DNA of 64,000 bases from CAZRGZ01 sp964599775 (GCA_964599775.1 CAZRGZ010000001.1:1-64000); one strand, 5' to 3'; numbered from the stretch's first letter, positions 40,759-50,069 are shown. Notes: generated from the letters alone by a model not told the origin. A program made the numbers and translations.

Positions 40759-41373
40759 GTGAGCACGAAGTTACCCAAAGCACTGCTTGATGTCATTGAA
40801 GAGATTGGGAAATTGCCTGGCGTGGGGCCACGTACTGCCGAGCGATATGCCTATTATTTGTTACGGTCTGAACCACGTATCGCCAGCCGCATGGCTGAAG
40901 CATTTACAAAGTTGCACCACAATGTCAAATATTGCCCGGTTACCTTTGCGCTCATAGACGCCGCCGACGATGTATCGCCACTTTATACTGATGAAAACCG
41001 CAATAAAAAACTAGTTGCTGTAGTTGAAGAGCCACTCGATGTGATTGCACTCGAGCGAACGAATCAGTTCCAAGGCACTTACCACGTGCTGGGTGGTGCC
41101 ATTAGCCCCATAGACGGCATTGGGCCTGAAAAGCTGCATATTCCAGAGCTTCTACAGCGGTTACGCACCGATGCCGTGGAGGAAATCATCCTGGCCATGA
41201 ATGCCAGTGTAGAAGGTGAATCAACCGCACTCTTTTTGCAGCGCCAAATTAGCGACGCCGGCCTGGACGTTCGGATATCGCGCCTGGCCCGCGGTATTCC
41301 AGTCGGGGTGGACCTTGAATATGCCGACCAAATTACTTTAAGCCACGCGCTAGAAGGGCGACAATCACTATGA
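40759..41373 (+). CDS. recR: Recombination protein RecR lacking zinc ligands
   Basis: With RecF/RecO it helps load RecA at gaps. The HhH region GVGPRTAERYAYYL (about 18-31) and the Toprim part (VVEEPLDVIALE, about 94-105) are present. The zinc finger normally has four Cys; here only the Cys in KYCPV (about 57) remains and the rest of the segment (to about 80) has none. GTG start. It overlaps the DHH gene by 4 bp (ATGA). Confidence 0.92.
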   Translation: MSTKLPKALLDVIEEIGKLPGVGPRTAERYAYYLLRSEPRIASRMAEAFTKLHHNVKYCPVTFALIDAADDVSPLYTDENRNKKLVAVVEEPLDVIALERTNQFQGTYHVLGGAISPIDGIGPEKLHIPELLQRLRTDAVEEIILAMNASVEGESTALFLQRQISDAGLDVRISRLARGIPVGVDLEYADQITLSHALEGRQSL

Positions 41374-42383
41374 CAGAAGAAGCAATTACCTTATTTAAAG
41401 AAAAGGTCGCCACTGCCCATAAAATTATGGTCATACAGGCAGAGAACCCCGATGGTGACAGCGTCGGTACTGCGCTCGCGCTAGAAGAAATACTTGGCGA
41501 CCTTGGCAAAAAAGTAACGCTTCATTGCCCCGTTGCCGTCCCAAAGTACCTGCGCTACATTCAAGGCTGGGATAGAATTGTTGACGATTTTGACTTATCG
41601 GCCGAGCTGGCGATTATTGTTGATACGACCAGTGCAACACTGCTTTCTAAAACCCTCGAAATCCCTGGGGCACGGCAATTCTTTGAAACCCGCGACGTTT
41701 TAGTACTCGACCATCACGGCGAAGTGGCTTCAACTTTACCGTTCCCGCATGACCTTATTATTGATAAAGAGGCGGTCGGCACTGGCGAAGCGCTGTATCG
41801 CCTCGCGACTGCCTGCAGCTGGCCTGTTAACGCGCAGGCGGCCGAAGATATGCTTATCGCTATTTTAGCCGATAGCCTAGGGCTCACCACCCCAAGTACC
41901 ACGAGCCAAAGCTTCCATGTAGCTGGCGACTTAACCGCCCTCGGCGCGAGCCCTGCTGAGATTGAAAATCGCCGCCGCGACTTCATGAAAAAATCACCAG
42001 AAATCTTAAAGTATAAAGGCGAGCTCATCGAACGAATTGAATACGAGCTAGAAGGCGCATTGGCACATGTACATATTCCTTGGGAGGAGATTCATGCTTA
42101 CAGCGACCAGTACAATCCAAGTGTACTCGTACTAGATGAAATGCGTATGGTATATGGTGTTGAAATAGCCGTAGCCATCAAAACCTATCCCGACGGCAAG
42201 CTCACCGGCAAGATTCGTACTAACTTACCAATAGCAGATAAAATCGCTGGCTTTTTTGGCGGCGGAGGCCACCAGTATGCTTCAGGTTTTCGTATTTACG
42301 AAACGTATGAAAAAACTTTGCATGAATTGGTTCAAGCTACTGATAAAATCTTAATGGAGCATAAAAATGGTACGGCTACATAA
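41370..42383 (+). CDS. DHH-family phosphoesterase (NrnA-like)
   Basis: Degrades short oligonucleotides (nanoRNA) or pAp-type nucleotides. NPDGDSVGTAL (about 25-35) is motif I, an Asp in IIVDTTS (about 80) motif II, DHHG (about 112-115) motif III, and the DHHA1 end shows GGGGHQYASGF (about 300-310). 337 residues. It is coupled on both sides (4 bp with recR, 17 bp with cysS). Confidence 0.9.
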   Translation: MTEEAITLFKEKVATAHKIMVIQAENPDGDSVGTALALEEILGDLGKKVTLHCPVAVPKYLRYIQGWDRIVDDFDLSAELAIIVDTTSATLLSKTLEIPGARQFFETRDVLVLDHHGEVASTLPFPHDLIIDKEAVGTGEALYRLATACSWPVNAQAAEDMLIAILADSLGLTTPSTTSQSFHVAGDLTALGASPAEIENRRRDFMKKSPEILKYKGELIERIEYELEGALAHVHIPWEEIHAYSDQYNPSVLVLDEMRMVYGVEIAVAIKTYPDGKLTGKIRTNLPIADKIAGFFGGGGHQYASGFRIYETYEKTLHELVQATDKILMEHKNGTAT

Positions 42384-43818
42384 CACGCTAACGCGTAAAA
42401 CTGAAGTTTTCACTCCCTTGGATGAACAAGAGGTAAAACTCTACAGTTGTGGGCCAACGGTTTATGATCATGCACACATTGGCAACCTAAGCGCTTATAT
42501 TTTTGCTGATACTTTGCGTCGGGTTTTATCGCGCTCGTATAAGGTGCATCATGTCATGAACTTTACCGACGTTGACGATAAGACCATCCGTGACAGCGCG
42601 CTCAAACACCCCACGCTATCGCCTATGGAAGCACTGGAAAAGTTAACGCGGTACTATGAAGTAGTATTTCTCGAAGACATGGAGGCGGTAGGTAATGATG
42701 TAGCGGCTTTTGATTTTTTGCGCGCCACGGACACCATTCAGGAAATGCAAAATCTCATACGCAAGCTGCATGATGATGGCATAGCCTATGTTGCCGATGA
42801 TGGCGTATATTTTTCGCTCAGTGAGTATAAAAGAACGCGCCAATACGGGCAGCTTTCACATATTACCATAGCCAATGAAGCACAACACCGTATCCAAAAC
42901 GACGAATACGATAAAGAAAACGCACAAGATTTTGCCCTATGGAAAACAAAAAAGGGGAATGAACCTTCGTGGCCTTTTGAGCTAGCGGGCAGCAACATTG
43001 AAGGCCGTCCAGGGTGGCATATTGAGTGTTCTGCTATGAGCACCCATAAGCTTGGCCAGCCGTTCGATATTCATACTGGCGGTGTTGACCTCATATTTCC
43101 ACACCATGAGAATGAAATAGCACAAAGTACGGCGGGTAATCAACCTGAAGAATATGCCACGTTTTTCTGTCACAATGAGCATATGCTTGTCGATGGAGTA
43201 AAAATGAGTAAAAGTAAAGGCAATTTTTATACCCTCGTCGATATCTTAAACAAGGGGTATAGCCCGCTTGCTTTTCGGCTCATGGTTCTACAGAGCCATT
43301 ATCGAAACCAAACCAACTTCACATGGGCCAATATGGATGCAGCGAGTAATCGCCTGAAGCATTGGCAAGATGTCGCCTGCCTGCGCTGGCAAGCTAAAGA
43401 CACACTAGTGAACGACAATACTTACGATGGCGATGAACAACGAGTCGAACTAATGGGCGCGATACAATCACTCAATGACGCCCTTTCCAACGACATTGAC
43501 ACCCCCGCAGCGCTCCGAATTATTGATGATATTTTCACCTCTATAGAAAAGTGGCCACTGACTGATATTCATTTAGAGATGTTCCACTCGCTCCTTGAAG
43601 TAATCGACACACAGCTGGGGCTGCAACTGCGTTCAGCCACTCCTGATATTAGCATAGAAGCTAAAAAGCTTATTCAGGAACGAAACCTTGCACGGGAAGC
43701 CAAGGATTGGCATACCTCTGACAAATTACGTGATCGCCTGGCAGACATGAGTATTGCAGTAAAAGACCATCAACGTGGTACAACTTGGAGCTATATAGAT
43801 TCTCGATCTATGAGATAG
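42367..43818 (+). CDS. cysS: Cysteinyl-tRNA synthetase
   Basis: Class I enzyme charging tRNA-Cys. HIGN (about 37-40) and KMSKSKGN (about 278-285) are the class I signatures. The zinc ligands that select cysteine are intact: Cys in YSCGPTV, Cys in IECSAMS, and HHENE. The C-terminal anticodon region is of normal length (483 total). The start lies 17 bp inside the DHH gene. Zinc retention here contrasts with its loss in RecR and DnaX. Confidence 0.95.
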   Translation: MVRLHNTLTRKTEVFTPLDEQEVKLYSCGPTVYDHAHIGNLSAYIFADTLRRVLSRSYKVHHVMNFTDVDDKTIRDSALKHPTLSPMEALEKLTRYYEVVFLEDMEAVGNDVAAFDFLRATDTIQEMQNLIRKLHDDGIAYVADDGVYFSLSEYKRTRQYGQLSHITIANEAQHRIQNDEYDKENAQDFALWKTKKGNEPSWPFELAGSNIEGRPGWHIECSAMSTHKLGQPFDIHTGGVDLIFPHHENEIAQSTAGNQPEEYATFFCHNEHMLVDGVKMSKSKGNFYTLVDILNKGYSPLAFRLMVLQSHYRNQTNFTWANMDAASNRLKHWQDVACLRWQAKDTLVNDNTYDGDEQRVELMGAIQSLNDALSNDIDTPAALRIIDDIFTSIEKWPLTDIHLEMFHSLLEVIDTQLGLQLRSATPDISIEAKKLIQERNLAREAKDWHTSDKLRDRLADMSIAVKDHQRGTTWSYIDSRSMR

Positions 43819-43847
43819 TTAGTAACTCGCGTTCACATAGCAACTTT

Positions 43848-44984
43848 TCAGGCTTCTGTGCTTGTGACTTCTTTTGCAAATTTGCGTAGTGACTTTGGTG
43901 ATTTTTTATTACGCTCACGCGCCCGGCGTTCTAAGTAGTAGTTGGTGAGAATCCGAATACAACCAGCGATCGGGATGGAAACAATACCGCCCACAATGCC
44001 AAAAAGATAAATACCCACTGTAATCGATACCAGTACTGTTAAAGCCGAGAGCTCGACAGTGCGAGACTGAACTACCGGCGAAATAAAGTTATTCTCCACC
44101 TGCTGGTAAATAACAAAGTATAGAGTGAATATAGCAGCCGCACCTAAATCATTAAAGGCTATCAAGATTATTGCAATGATCCCCCCAATCGTGGCACCAA
44201 ACATAGGAATAAGCCCACCGATAAATACCACGGCGGCGATAGGCATAGCAAGGCTCGGTGGGAGGTTAAAGAAAGCGCTTAAAATAAGGGTCACTACCGC
44301 AGACCCAGTCCCGGCAATGGCGGCTACCAATAACTGGCCGTTCACGTAACCGCTTACCACTCTATACATTTGCCCGGCGAGCTCGTGGTGACGCTTTAAT
44401 CGAGCACTATCGCGGTAAAGTCCCCATAGCCGCTTCATCCATGCCGGTCCTTCTACCAACATTAGGAAAGTCATCACGAGCACAATAAGCGCGTTCACTG
44501 CACCATTTAAGATAGCGCCAGCGCCGGTCACTACTGAGCTACTTAACTCGGTCGCAAAAGCTGCTGCTTGGTTCTGGGCGTTTTCGATAGCATTTTCATA
44601 TTGTTCACGAATGCCATAACGATCGACAAAATTATCAATAATAAATGTACGTTCGCTTAGGGATTGAATGAAATTCGGTACACGCTCAGCAAAACGCGCA
44701 CTTTGCTCAACAACAGGCGGCACCACCGCAAAAATAAAACCGCCAAGCAGTAGCAAAACCAATACATAGGCAATCGCCGTTGCCCCGGCTCGGCTTTTGC
44801 CGGGAAGCCGCTTAGAGATGTAATTGACAGGCGGGTTGAGTGCAATCGCTAAGAAGAATGAGATCCCGACGAGCAGCAACGCCCCGCGGGCAAAGTAAAG
44901 CAAACCAAGTGCCAGTACAAATCCAATCACGACCAACCAAAAACGCACAAACGTTCGTGTGTCTATCTCGATTCGTACCCTCAT
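43848..44984 (-). CDS. AI-2E/PerM-family membrane permease
   Basis: Eight or so membrane helices with a soluble loop after the third, and the conserved LIPMFGATIGGIIAIILI (about 235-252) and QQVENNFISPVVQSRTVELS (about 280-299) segments. The family includes AI-2 exporters and Na+/H+ antiporter-like proteins, so the substrate is open. AGGAGAAAAAT precedes the ATG. It converges with cysS. Confidence 0.85.
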   Translation of the reverse strand: MRVRIEIDTRTFVRFWLVVIGFVLALGLLYFARGALLLVGISFFLAIALNPPVNYISKRLPGKSRAGATAIAYVLVLLLLGGFIFAVVPPVVEQSARFAERVPNFIQSLSERTFIIDNFVDRYGIREQYENAIENAQNQAAAFATELSSSVVTGAGAILNGAVNALIVLVMTFLMLVEGPAWMKRLWGLYRDSARLKRHHELAGQMYRVVSGYVNGQLLVAAIAGTGSAVVTLILSAFFNLPPSLAMPIAAVVFIGGLIPMFGATIGGIIAIILIAFNDLGAAAIFTLYFVIYQQVENNFISPVVQSRTVELSALTVLVSITVGIYLFGIVGGIVSIPIAGCIRILTNYYLERRARERNKKSPKSLRKFAKEVTSTEA

Positions 44985-45110
44985 ATTTTTCTCCTGCCTT
45001 ATTCACTATATTGTAGCATATACTTTACGAATCATGAATGCTAGCTCACTCAAGGCCATCCGAACCCCCTAGCAAAAACCCCAATACATTCGTGATTCGT
45101 TGGGCTATGT

Positions 45111-45116
45111 TACAAT
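45111..45116 (+). promoter_or_regulatory. Extended -10 (TGtTACAAT) for leaderless ABC gene
   Basis: It ends 7 nt before the ATG at 45124 and argues against an upstream in-frame ATG at 45100. Confidence 0.65.
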
Positions 45117-45123
45117 AATTCAT

Positions 45124-46056
45124 ATGGCAAATCACGCTATGATCCACATTGCCGATTACACTATGCAATTTGGCAGCAAAACCGTTATTGAAGATCTTTC
45201 ATTTGAGGTAAAACGTGGCGAAGTGTTCGGCTTCTTGGGCGCAAACGGCTCGGGGAAAACCACCACACTCAGAACATTACTTGGAATTTACGCGCCAACA
45301 AAAGGCACGCTCCTTGTAGACGGGCAACAATTCACCCCTGAGATGGGGAGTATGCTTGGTTACTTACCTGAAGAGCGCGGTCTTTACAAAAAGGAAAAAG
45401 TCATAGATATTATGGTGTTCTTTGGCCAACTGAAAGGCCGAACCCGCAGCGATGCCCGCAAGTGGTCGCTGGATTTTTTGGAGCGCGTAGAGCTGGCCGA
45501 TAAGGCAGGAACTAAGCTGGAAAAACTATCGGGCGGCCAACAACAAAAGGTGCAACTCGGCGTGACTATCATCAACAACCCTGAGCTACTCATTCTCGAT
45601 GAGCCAACCAAGGGGTTTGACCCAGTCAACCGGCGGCTTATGCTCGACATCATCGACGAGCAAAACAAAGCTGGCAGTACGGTGATGTTTGTTACCCATC
45701 AGATGGAAGAAGTGGAACGCTTATGCCACCGCATTGCTCTACTAAAGGATGGGCGGCGCCGAGCATACGGTGATATCGACACTATAAAGAATGAGTTTGG
45801 CGGCTTGGTTATTAATTTGCGATACAGCGGTGATTTACCACAGAACGACAAACTTTACCATATCAAAAAGCAAGAAACTCGCCTAGCCGAGCTACTTCCA
45901 CATGACCCCGCCGCAGCACAAGAAATTATGCAATTTTTGGTTAACCACAAAAAACTCGAGGTACAGTCTTTCACCATGGAGCGCCCCTCTTTAGACGATA
46001 TTTTCATTTCGCTGTACCAGGAAGATCACCAGCGCAAGGAGAAGGCACATGCATAA
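45124..46056 (+). CDS. ABC transporter ATP-binding protein (NatA/Ccm-like)
   Basis: ATPase of an ABC-2 exporter. GANGSGKTT (about 41-49) Walker A, LSGGQQQK (about 138-145) signature, LLILDEPTKGFDP (about 158-170) Walker B, and the H-loop in VTHQMEE. A DUF4162-like C-terminal segment follows. Start fixed by the leaderless promoter. It overlaps the permease gene by 8 bp. Confidence 0.93.
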   Translation: MANHAMIHIADYTMQFGSKTVIEDLSFEVKRGEVFGFLGANGSGKTTTLRTLLGIYAPTKGTLLVDGQQFTPEMGSMLGYLPEERGLYKKEKVIDIMVFFGQLKGRTRSDARKWSLDFLERVELADKAGTKLEKLSGGQQQKVQLGVTIINNPELLILDEPTKGFDPVNRRLMLDIIDEQNKAGSTVMFVTHQMEEVERLCHRIALLKDGRRRAYGDIDTIKNEFGGLVINLRYSGDLPQNDKLYHIKKQETRLAELLPHDPAAAQEIMQFLVNHKKLEVQSFTMERPSLDDIFISLYQEDHQRKEKAHA

Positions 46057-47269
46057 TTTCACGACCATTTTTAGCTTTGAATTTTTGCGCACTATAAAGC
46101 GGCCAGCTTTTTGGATCAGCGTACTTTCTGTCCCTGTGATAATGGGGGTGGTGATTGGCCTTAATTATCTTTCGAGCGTTTCTGGCCAGAGTGTTCGCGA
46201 AGAGCAGGCCCAATCGCAATTTAGCTTAGCTATATTGGACGAATCGGGCTATATCACCGATGAGCAATTGGCGGCACAGCAAGCCGAGCGAGTCAACGAT
46301 AAAGCGGCAGCGATTCAGCGCGTACAAGATGGTACACTCGATGCGTTTTTCTATTACCCATCAGATCCTGTTGAGCAACCGACCGAAGTATATCATAAGG
46401 ATGAAGGGTTGTTTGAAAACTTTAAGTTTTCTGGCATCGCCCAGTCGCTCTTGACGGCGGGCGCAGAGCAGCGGATTGGCTCATCGGAAACACTCGAGCT
46501 CATAAAAGGTGACTCGGTGAGCGTTACTCCAATCTCGTACCGTGATGGGGAAGTAGTGAATAGCTTTGAGGAGCTTGTTATTCCCGGCGCTTTCATTGCT
46601 GTATTCTTATTTGTAATGCTTTTCTTGAGTGGTCAAATGCTGACTAGTACTACCGAAGAGAAGGAGAATCGTGTTATAGAAATGATCCTGACAACAGTCA
46701 AGCCCCGAGCTTTGATTGTCGGGAAGGTTGTGGCTATATTAGCACTTGGTGCCGTGCAGGCGGTCGTGCTGCTGTCGCCACTTATTATTGGCTTTATATT
46801 CTTTAGAGACGTCATCACATTACCAGCAATTGACCTGAATAACGTATTTGATATTGACCCTTGGCGAGTAGTACTGGCCGCTGCCTACACCGTTGCTAGT
46901 TTGCTATTCTTCACCGGTTTGCTTGTTGCTATTAGCGCGGCAGTCCCAACCGCGAAAGACGCCAATAACTTCCTTGGTTTCGCTATTCTTGGTATTTTTC
47001 TTCCCGCCTATGCGTTAGTTGCCATCGTTTCCGACCCAAGCCAACTGATTGTACAGATATTTACCTACTTTCCGCTTACAGCACCAACCACGCTACTGGT
47101 GCGAAATGCTGTAGGGAACCTGAGTGCACCAGAAGCAATTATTGGGCTTGTGGTACTGACGATTGCAGGTATTGTCGCCATTGCTATTGCATCACGGATT
47201 TTCCGCTACGGTACTTTGCAGTATAGCCGCATGCTTTCACTGAAGGAAATTTTTAAACCAAAGCAGTAG
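46049..47269 (+). CDS. ABC-2 type transporter permease (NatB-like)
   Basis: One N-terminal helix (about 20-38), a large external domain (about 40-175), then five C-terminal helices; the ATEEKENRVIEMILTT-type segment (TTEEKENRVIEMILTTV, about 205-221) marks ABC-2/NatB permeases. With the preceding ATPase it forms a complete two-gene exporter for an unknown substrate such as Na+ or a drug/lipid. Confidence 0.9.
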   Translation: MHNFTTIFSFEFLRTIKRPAFWISVLSVPVIMGVVIGLNYLSSVSGQSVREEQAQSQFSLAILDESGYITDEQLAAQQAERVNDKAAAIQRVQDGTLDAFFYYPSDPVEQPTEVYHKDEGLFENFKFSGIAQSLLTAGAEQRIGSSETLELIKGDSVSVTPISYRDGEVVNSFEELVIPGAFIAVFLFVMLFLSGQMLTSTTEEKENRVIEMILTTVKPRALIVGKVVAILALGAVQAVVLLSPLIIGFIFFRDVITLPAIDLNNVFDIDPWRVVLAAAYTVASLLFFTGLLVAISAAVPTAKDANNFLGFAILGIFLPAYALVAIVSDPSQLIVQIFTYFPLTAPTTLLVRNAVGNLSAPEAIIGLVVLTIAGIVAIAIASRIFRYGTLQYSRMLSLKEIFKPKQ

Positions 47270-47270
47270 C

Positions 47271-47405
47271 TTACAGCAACACCGAAACAGCCAGCATAAT
47301 TGCCATCACCAGTATAACTGTCGCGCCAATCGCTGCGACGCTAAAGGCTACTTTGTTTGGCTCAAACTGGGTGAAAGAGGCTTTTTTTGATGGTTTTCGT
47401 GCCAT
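47271..47405 (-). CDS. 44-residue single-TM protein
   Basis: A basic Lys/Arg-rich head (about 1-10) and one C-terminal hydrophobic helix (about 19-44). The stop lies 2 bp beyond the converging permease stop. TATACT (minus, 47420-47415) ends 9 nt before the ATG, giving the same leaderless layout as larger genes here. It could be a small membrane regulator; the family is unknown. Confidence 0.55.
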   Translation of the reverse strand: MARKPSKKASFTQFEPNKVAFSVAAIGATVILVMAIMLAVSVLL

Positions 47406-47455
47406 AGTATATTTAGTATATAAATAAGTAGCGTATTCTGCAACTTTAGAATTAT

Positions 47456-47587
47456 ACCTGAATCTCCAAACCCACCACCGGGGGTGGCACCCGGCGGGGC
47501 AGCACCCAAATTATTTTTTGCTTGCCAAAAACAATTTTAGGGGCGGACCGGTGACAGGACCCCCAGGGGTGGGGCTGAGATTCAGGT
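47456..47587. repeat. Intergenic palindromic repeat, complete copy
   Basis: 132 bp with inverted ends ACCTGAATCTC...GAGATTCAGGT and further pairing between AAACCCACC and GGTGGGGCT. The interior has GGCGGACCGGTGACAGGACCC, the reverse complement (one base shorter) of the core at 23485-23505. Its left arm matches the window start (1-31). No open frame and no transposase, so it is a BIME/MITE-type passive element. Confidence 0.7.
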
Positions 47588-47627
47588 TAGAATCATATAA
47601 ACATAGCATATGTGTACCTACATCGTG

Positions 47628-47633
47628 TATAAT
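47628..47633 (+). promoter_or_regulatory. -10 hexamer before hxlR-like gene
   Basis: TATAAT ends 11 nt before the ATG at 47645, so the leader is at most a few bases. Confidence 0.5.
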
Positions 47634-47644
47634 AAAAATAAAGC

Positions 47645-48007
47645 ATGAGTCACACACAGAGCACACGGGATTTGGGCTGCGTGCAAGCGGCAACTCATAT
47701 ACTGGGCGATAAATGGACACCCATTCTTTTACGCGTATTAGCTACGGAAGGACCACAACGATTCAGTTCACTCTGCGAAGCTGCACCGGGCATCAGCCCC
47801 CGAACACTTTCGACACGTCTCACAAAGTTAGAGGCTGAGGGAGTCGTCGCGAAAAAGGTTTACACCGAGATACCGCCACACACCGAATACACCTTAACTG
47901 AAAAAGGCCTTGACCTCGTACCAATACTTCATCATATGGCTGTATGGGGTAGCAAACATTCAGTATCTATTATATCGACGCCAGATGCATCAGAAATTGA
48001 ACTATAA
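47645..48007 (+). CDS. HxlR-family transcriptional regulator
   Basis: Winged-helix regulator of about 120 residues. The family opening C-x-V/L-x-x-A-T-x-I-L-G-D-K-W-T-P-I-LL (Cys about 12, GDKWTPILL about 21-29) is clear, as is ISPRTLSTRLTKLEAEGVV (about 49-67). The single N-terminal Cys may sense redox or aldehydes, as in HypR/YodB types. Its likely target, the overlapping hydrolase, is a pseudogene. Confidence 0.9.
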   Translation: MSHTQSTRDLGCVQAATHILGDKWTPILLRVLATEGPQRFSSLCEAAPGISPRTLSTRLTKLEAEGVVAKKVYTEIPPHTEYTLTEKGLDLVPILHHMAVWGSKHSVSIISTPDASEIEL

Positions 48008-48388
48008 GCAATTACATAAAAAGAAATTATCCGTTTACCGCCAAGGAAGAAACGGTGAGTCTGTTGTTTTCCTGCATGGTTTTTTAGCTTCAGCAAAATA
48101 CTGGCGGTGGCCACAGTGGTATTTGCGTAAAACACATCAAACCATCGCCCTTGATTTATTAGGGTTCGGGCGGTCGCCAAAACCAGCACAGGCGGCGTAC
48201 GACTACAGGGACCATTGGGTGTGATAAAAGCGACCCTCGCGCAGGAAATGACTGCAAACAGTCCTTTTGCGCTTGTTGGGCATTCTATGGGTGCGCTTTT
48301 AGCACTTCGCTATGCTACCCTTTACCCGGAAAATATAACACGGCTTTACCCCAAAGAGGTAGCACACATAATTGGCACGCACTTATAG
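47985..48388 (+). pseudogene. Decayed alpha/beta hydrolase
   Basis: The first frame (47985-48224) gives the hydrolase start with VVFLHGFLASAKYWRW and ALDLLGFGRSPKP, then hits TGA. The next frame from 48221 continues with FALVGHSMGALLALRYA, the nucleophile elbow. It ends at 48388 after LYPENITRLYPKEVAHIIG, so about 100 residues of lid and the Asp/His triad are missing. One frameshift plus an internal deletion explain it. The start overlaps hxlR by 23 bp. Confidence 0.8.
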
Positions 48389-48399
48389 TCAGCTCAAGG

Positions 48400-49998
48400 C
48401 TACATCTCGTCGCGCTTATCATTCAAAAAGCGCATCCATTGCCGTACCATTCGCAGCACCGTTTTAAGGGGAAGTTCGATCAGCATATCAAGTAGCAGCG
48501 TAATAATATTTACGCGTGAATATTTATCGGATATCCATCGCCCCACCATAATGTAGGGGGTGTAAAAGAAGTCACGGATTGCATCAAAGAAATTCTGCCT
48601 TGAAGCAAACATTTCGAGCTCGCGCACCATGCGCGATAAACGAAAGCCAAGGAAACTGGCCGTCGAAAGAAATACGAAAAAGATAATCCCTTGAACAATG
48701 TTGAACTTCAGCAGTGCTAAAATAAGCACCAAAATACTGAATGAAACCACAAACATCATGGCATACAAAACACTCATTACCGTAGAGGCGTGTTTTGGCT
48801 TTAAAGTGACAGTTTTATCATCTTCGCCTAGGCTGTAAAGCATACGGTCAATGGCTTGAGTAGTTGCCTGTTTATTCGCCGCACCGGGCATTTTAAAACT
48901 CCACTTAAGACTGGCCATGTATAGCGGCGGGAAAAGGATATTTATCGCTAATGGGAGCCACATGATGTAGCCGTGAATCAATATATCGTAGGGGATTTCA
49001 ATCGCCAGCCCAATGATAACCTTGGTGATTACCAAAAAGATAATACTCTTTACAATACCTCTATTCAGGCGTTTTGCCACATCGTCATACACTGTTTGCA
49101 GTCGAGTTTCATAAGCAGCAAGGAATTTCTTGCGATCAGCCAGCAACACATCAACCGACTCGGTTTCACGAATCATCTCTTTTAGAACACGTAGTGGCGC
49201 GCCATATTTAATCACAGCGCGATTCAGCTTGCCAGTTAGTTCAGAAGTAAAGACAATGTCAACACGTTTGTTAAACTCTATTAAGCTCTCAACAGAGCGT
49301 GACTGACTAACATAAAGTCGCAGCACTTCACGCCGAATACGTGCACGGTCCGACCGTAAAAGTGATTGATGAATTGCCACAAAAAGCGATAGATCGAAAG
49401 CCTGCTCTTCACCAGGAACAATATCGTCTGCCAGCAGTGTCCGGTATTTTTGATGCGCAAAGTGCACCAACGCATTCTGCATCAGGTGGTCGTCCCCAAG
49501 TAGCTCTTCGACCTCCACGGACATAACATCGAGCGTCCAAGCCGTGGCCTCCGCCTGCGCAACGTTAGCATCACGCAAATACCAAAAATCAGCATGATGT
49601 TTTATGATCAATTGATCGATGGCCTCTACTGTCGCAAGCGCGACCGTACCATTGCCTAAATAACCAGCCTGCGTGAGCTCAACCACCAACTCCTCGCCAA
49701 TATTCTTCGGTGTTTTACGTACATGGAAAGACAGATTGCGCGTCAAGAATCGGCGCGTTGCCCGCTCTAACAACAGGTGTTCTTCAGCATTTTCAGCCGC
49801 ATTGCGCAGTTGTTCATAAAGTGCAGAAATAGACTGACCGACACCAGCCACCTGTAGCTTAGGGGCTTGTTCTATATGTGCACGCACTGCTTCGTGATGG
49901 AGCCGCACTGCATATATCTGCTCACAAAACGCACGTGCTTCTGGACGCAAACTTGGTTGATACATATATCTCACAAAAATAGTGGTGCCCTGACGCAC
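48400..49998 (-). CDS. Large membrane protein, unknown family
   Basis: The first half (about 1-310) is soluble and helix-rich with coiled-coil-like stretches; four helices follow (about 315-370 and 408-455), then an amphipathic tail. No family recognised. It may be LETM1-like in layout (helical domain beside membrane segments) but I see no diagnostic motif. GTG 49998 is used; TATAAT (minus, 50016-50011) lies 12 nt upstream. ATG 49965 (11 residues shorter) is an alternative. Confidence 0.6.
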   Translation of the reverse strand: MRQGTTIFVRYMYQPSLRPEARAFCEQIYAVRLHHEAVRAHIEQAPKLQVAGVGQSISALYEQLRNAAENAEEHLLLERATRRFLTRNLSFHVRKTPKNIGEELVVELTQAGYLGNGTVALATVEAIDQLIIKHHADFWYLRDANVAQAEATAWTLDVMSVEVEELLGDDHLMQNALVHFAHQKYRTLLADDIVPGEEQAFDLSLFVAIHQSLLRSDRARIRREVLRLYVSQSRSVESLIEFNKRVDIVFTSELTGKLNRAVIKYGAPLRVLKEMIRETESVDVLLADRKKFLAAYETRLQTVYDDVAKRLNRGIVKSIIFLVITKVIIGLAIEIPYDILIHGYIMWLPLAINILFPPLYMASLKWSFKMPGAANKQATTQAIDRMLYSLGEDDKTVTLKPKHASTVMSVLYAMMFVVSFSILVLILALLKFNIVQGIIFFVFLSTASFLGFRLSRMVRELEMFASRQNFFDAIRDFFYTPYIMVGRWISDKYSRVNIITLLLDMLIELPLKTVLRMVRQWMRFLNDKRDEM

Positions 49999-50069
49999 CT
50001 TAGGTGTTATATTATAGCGAACTTTGCTTTATGATGCCAGTTATCTCACTATCTTACGCTAATTCGAGT

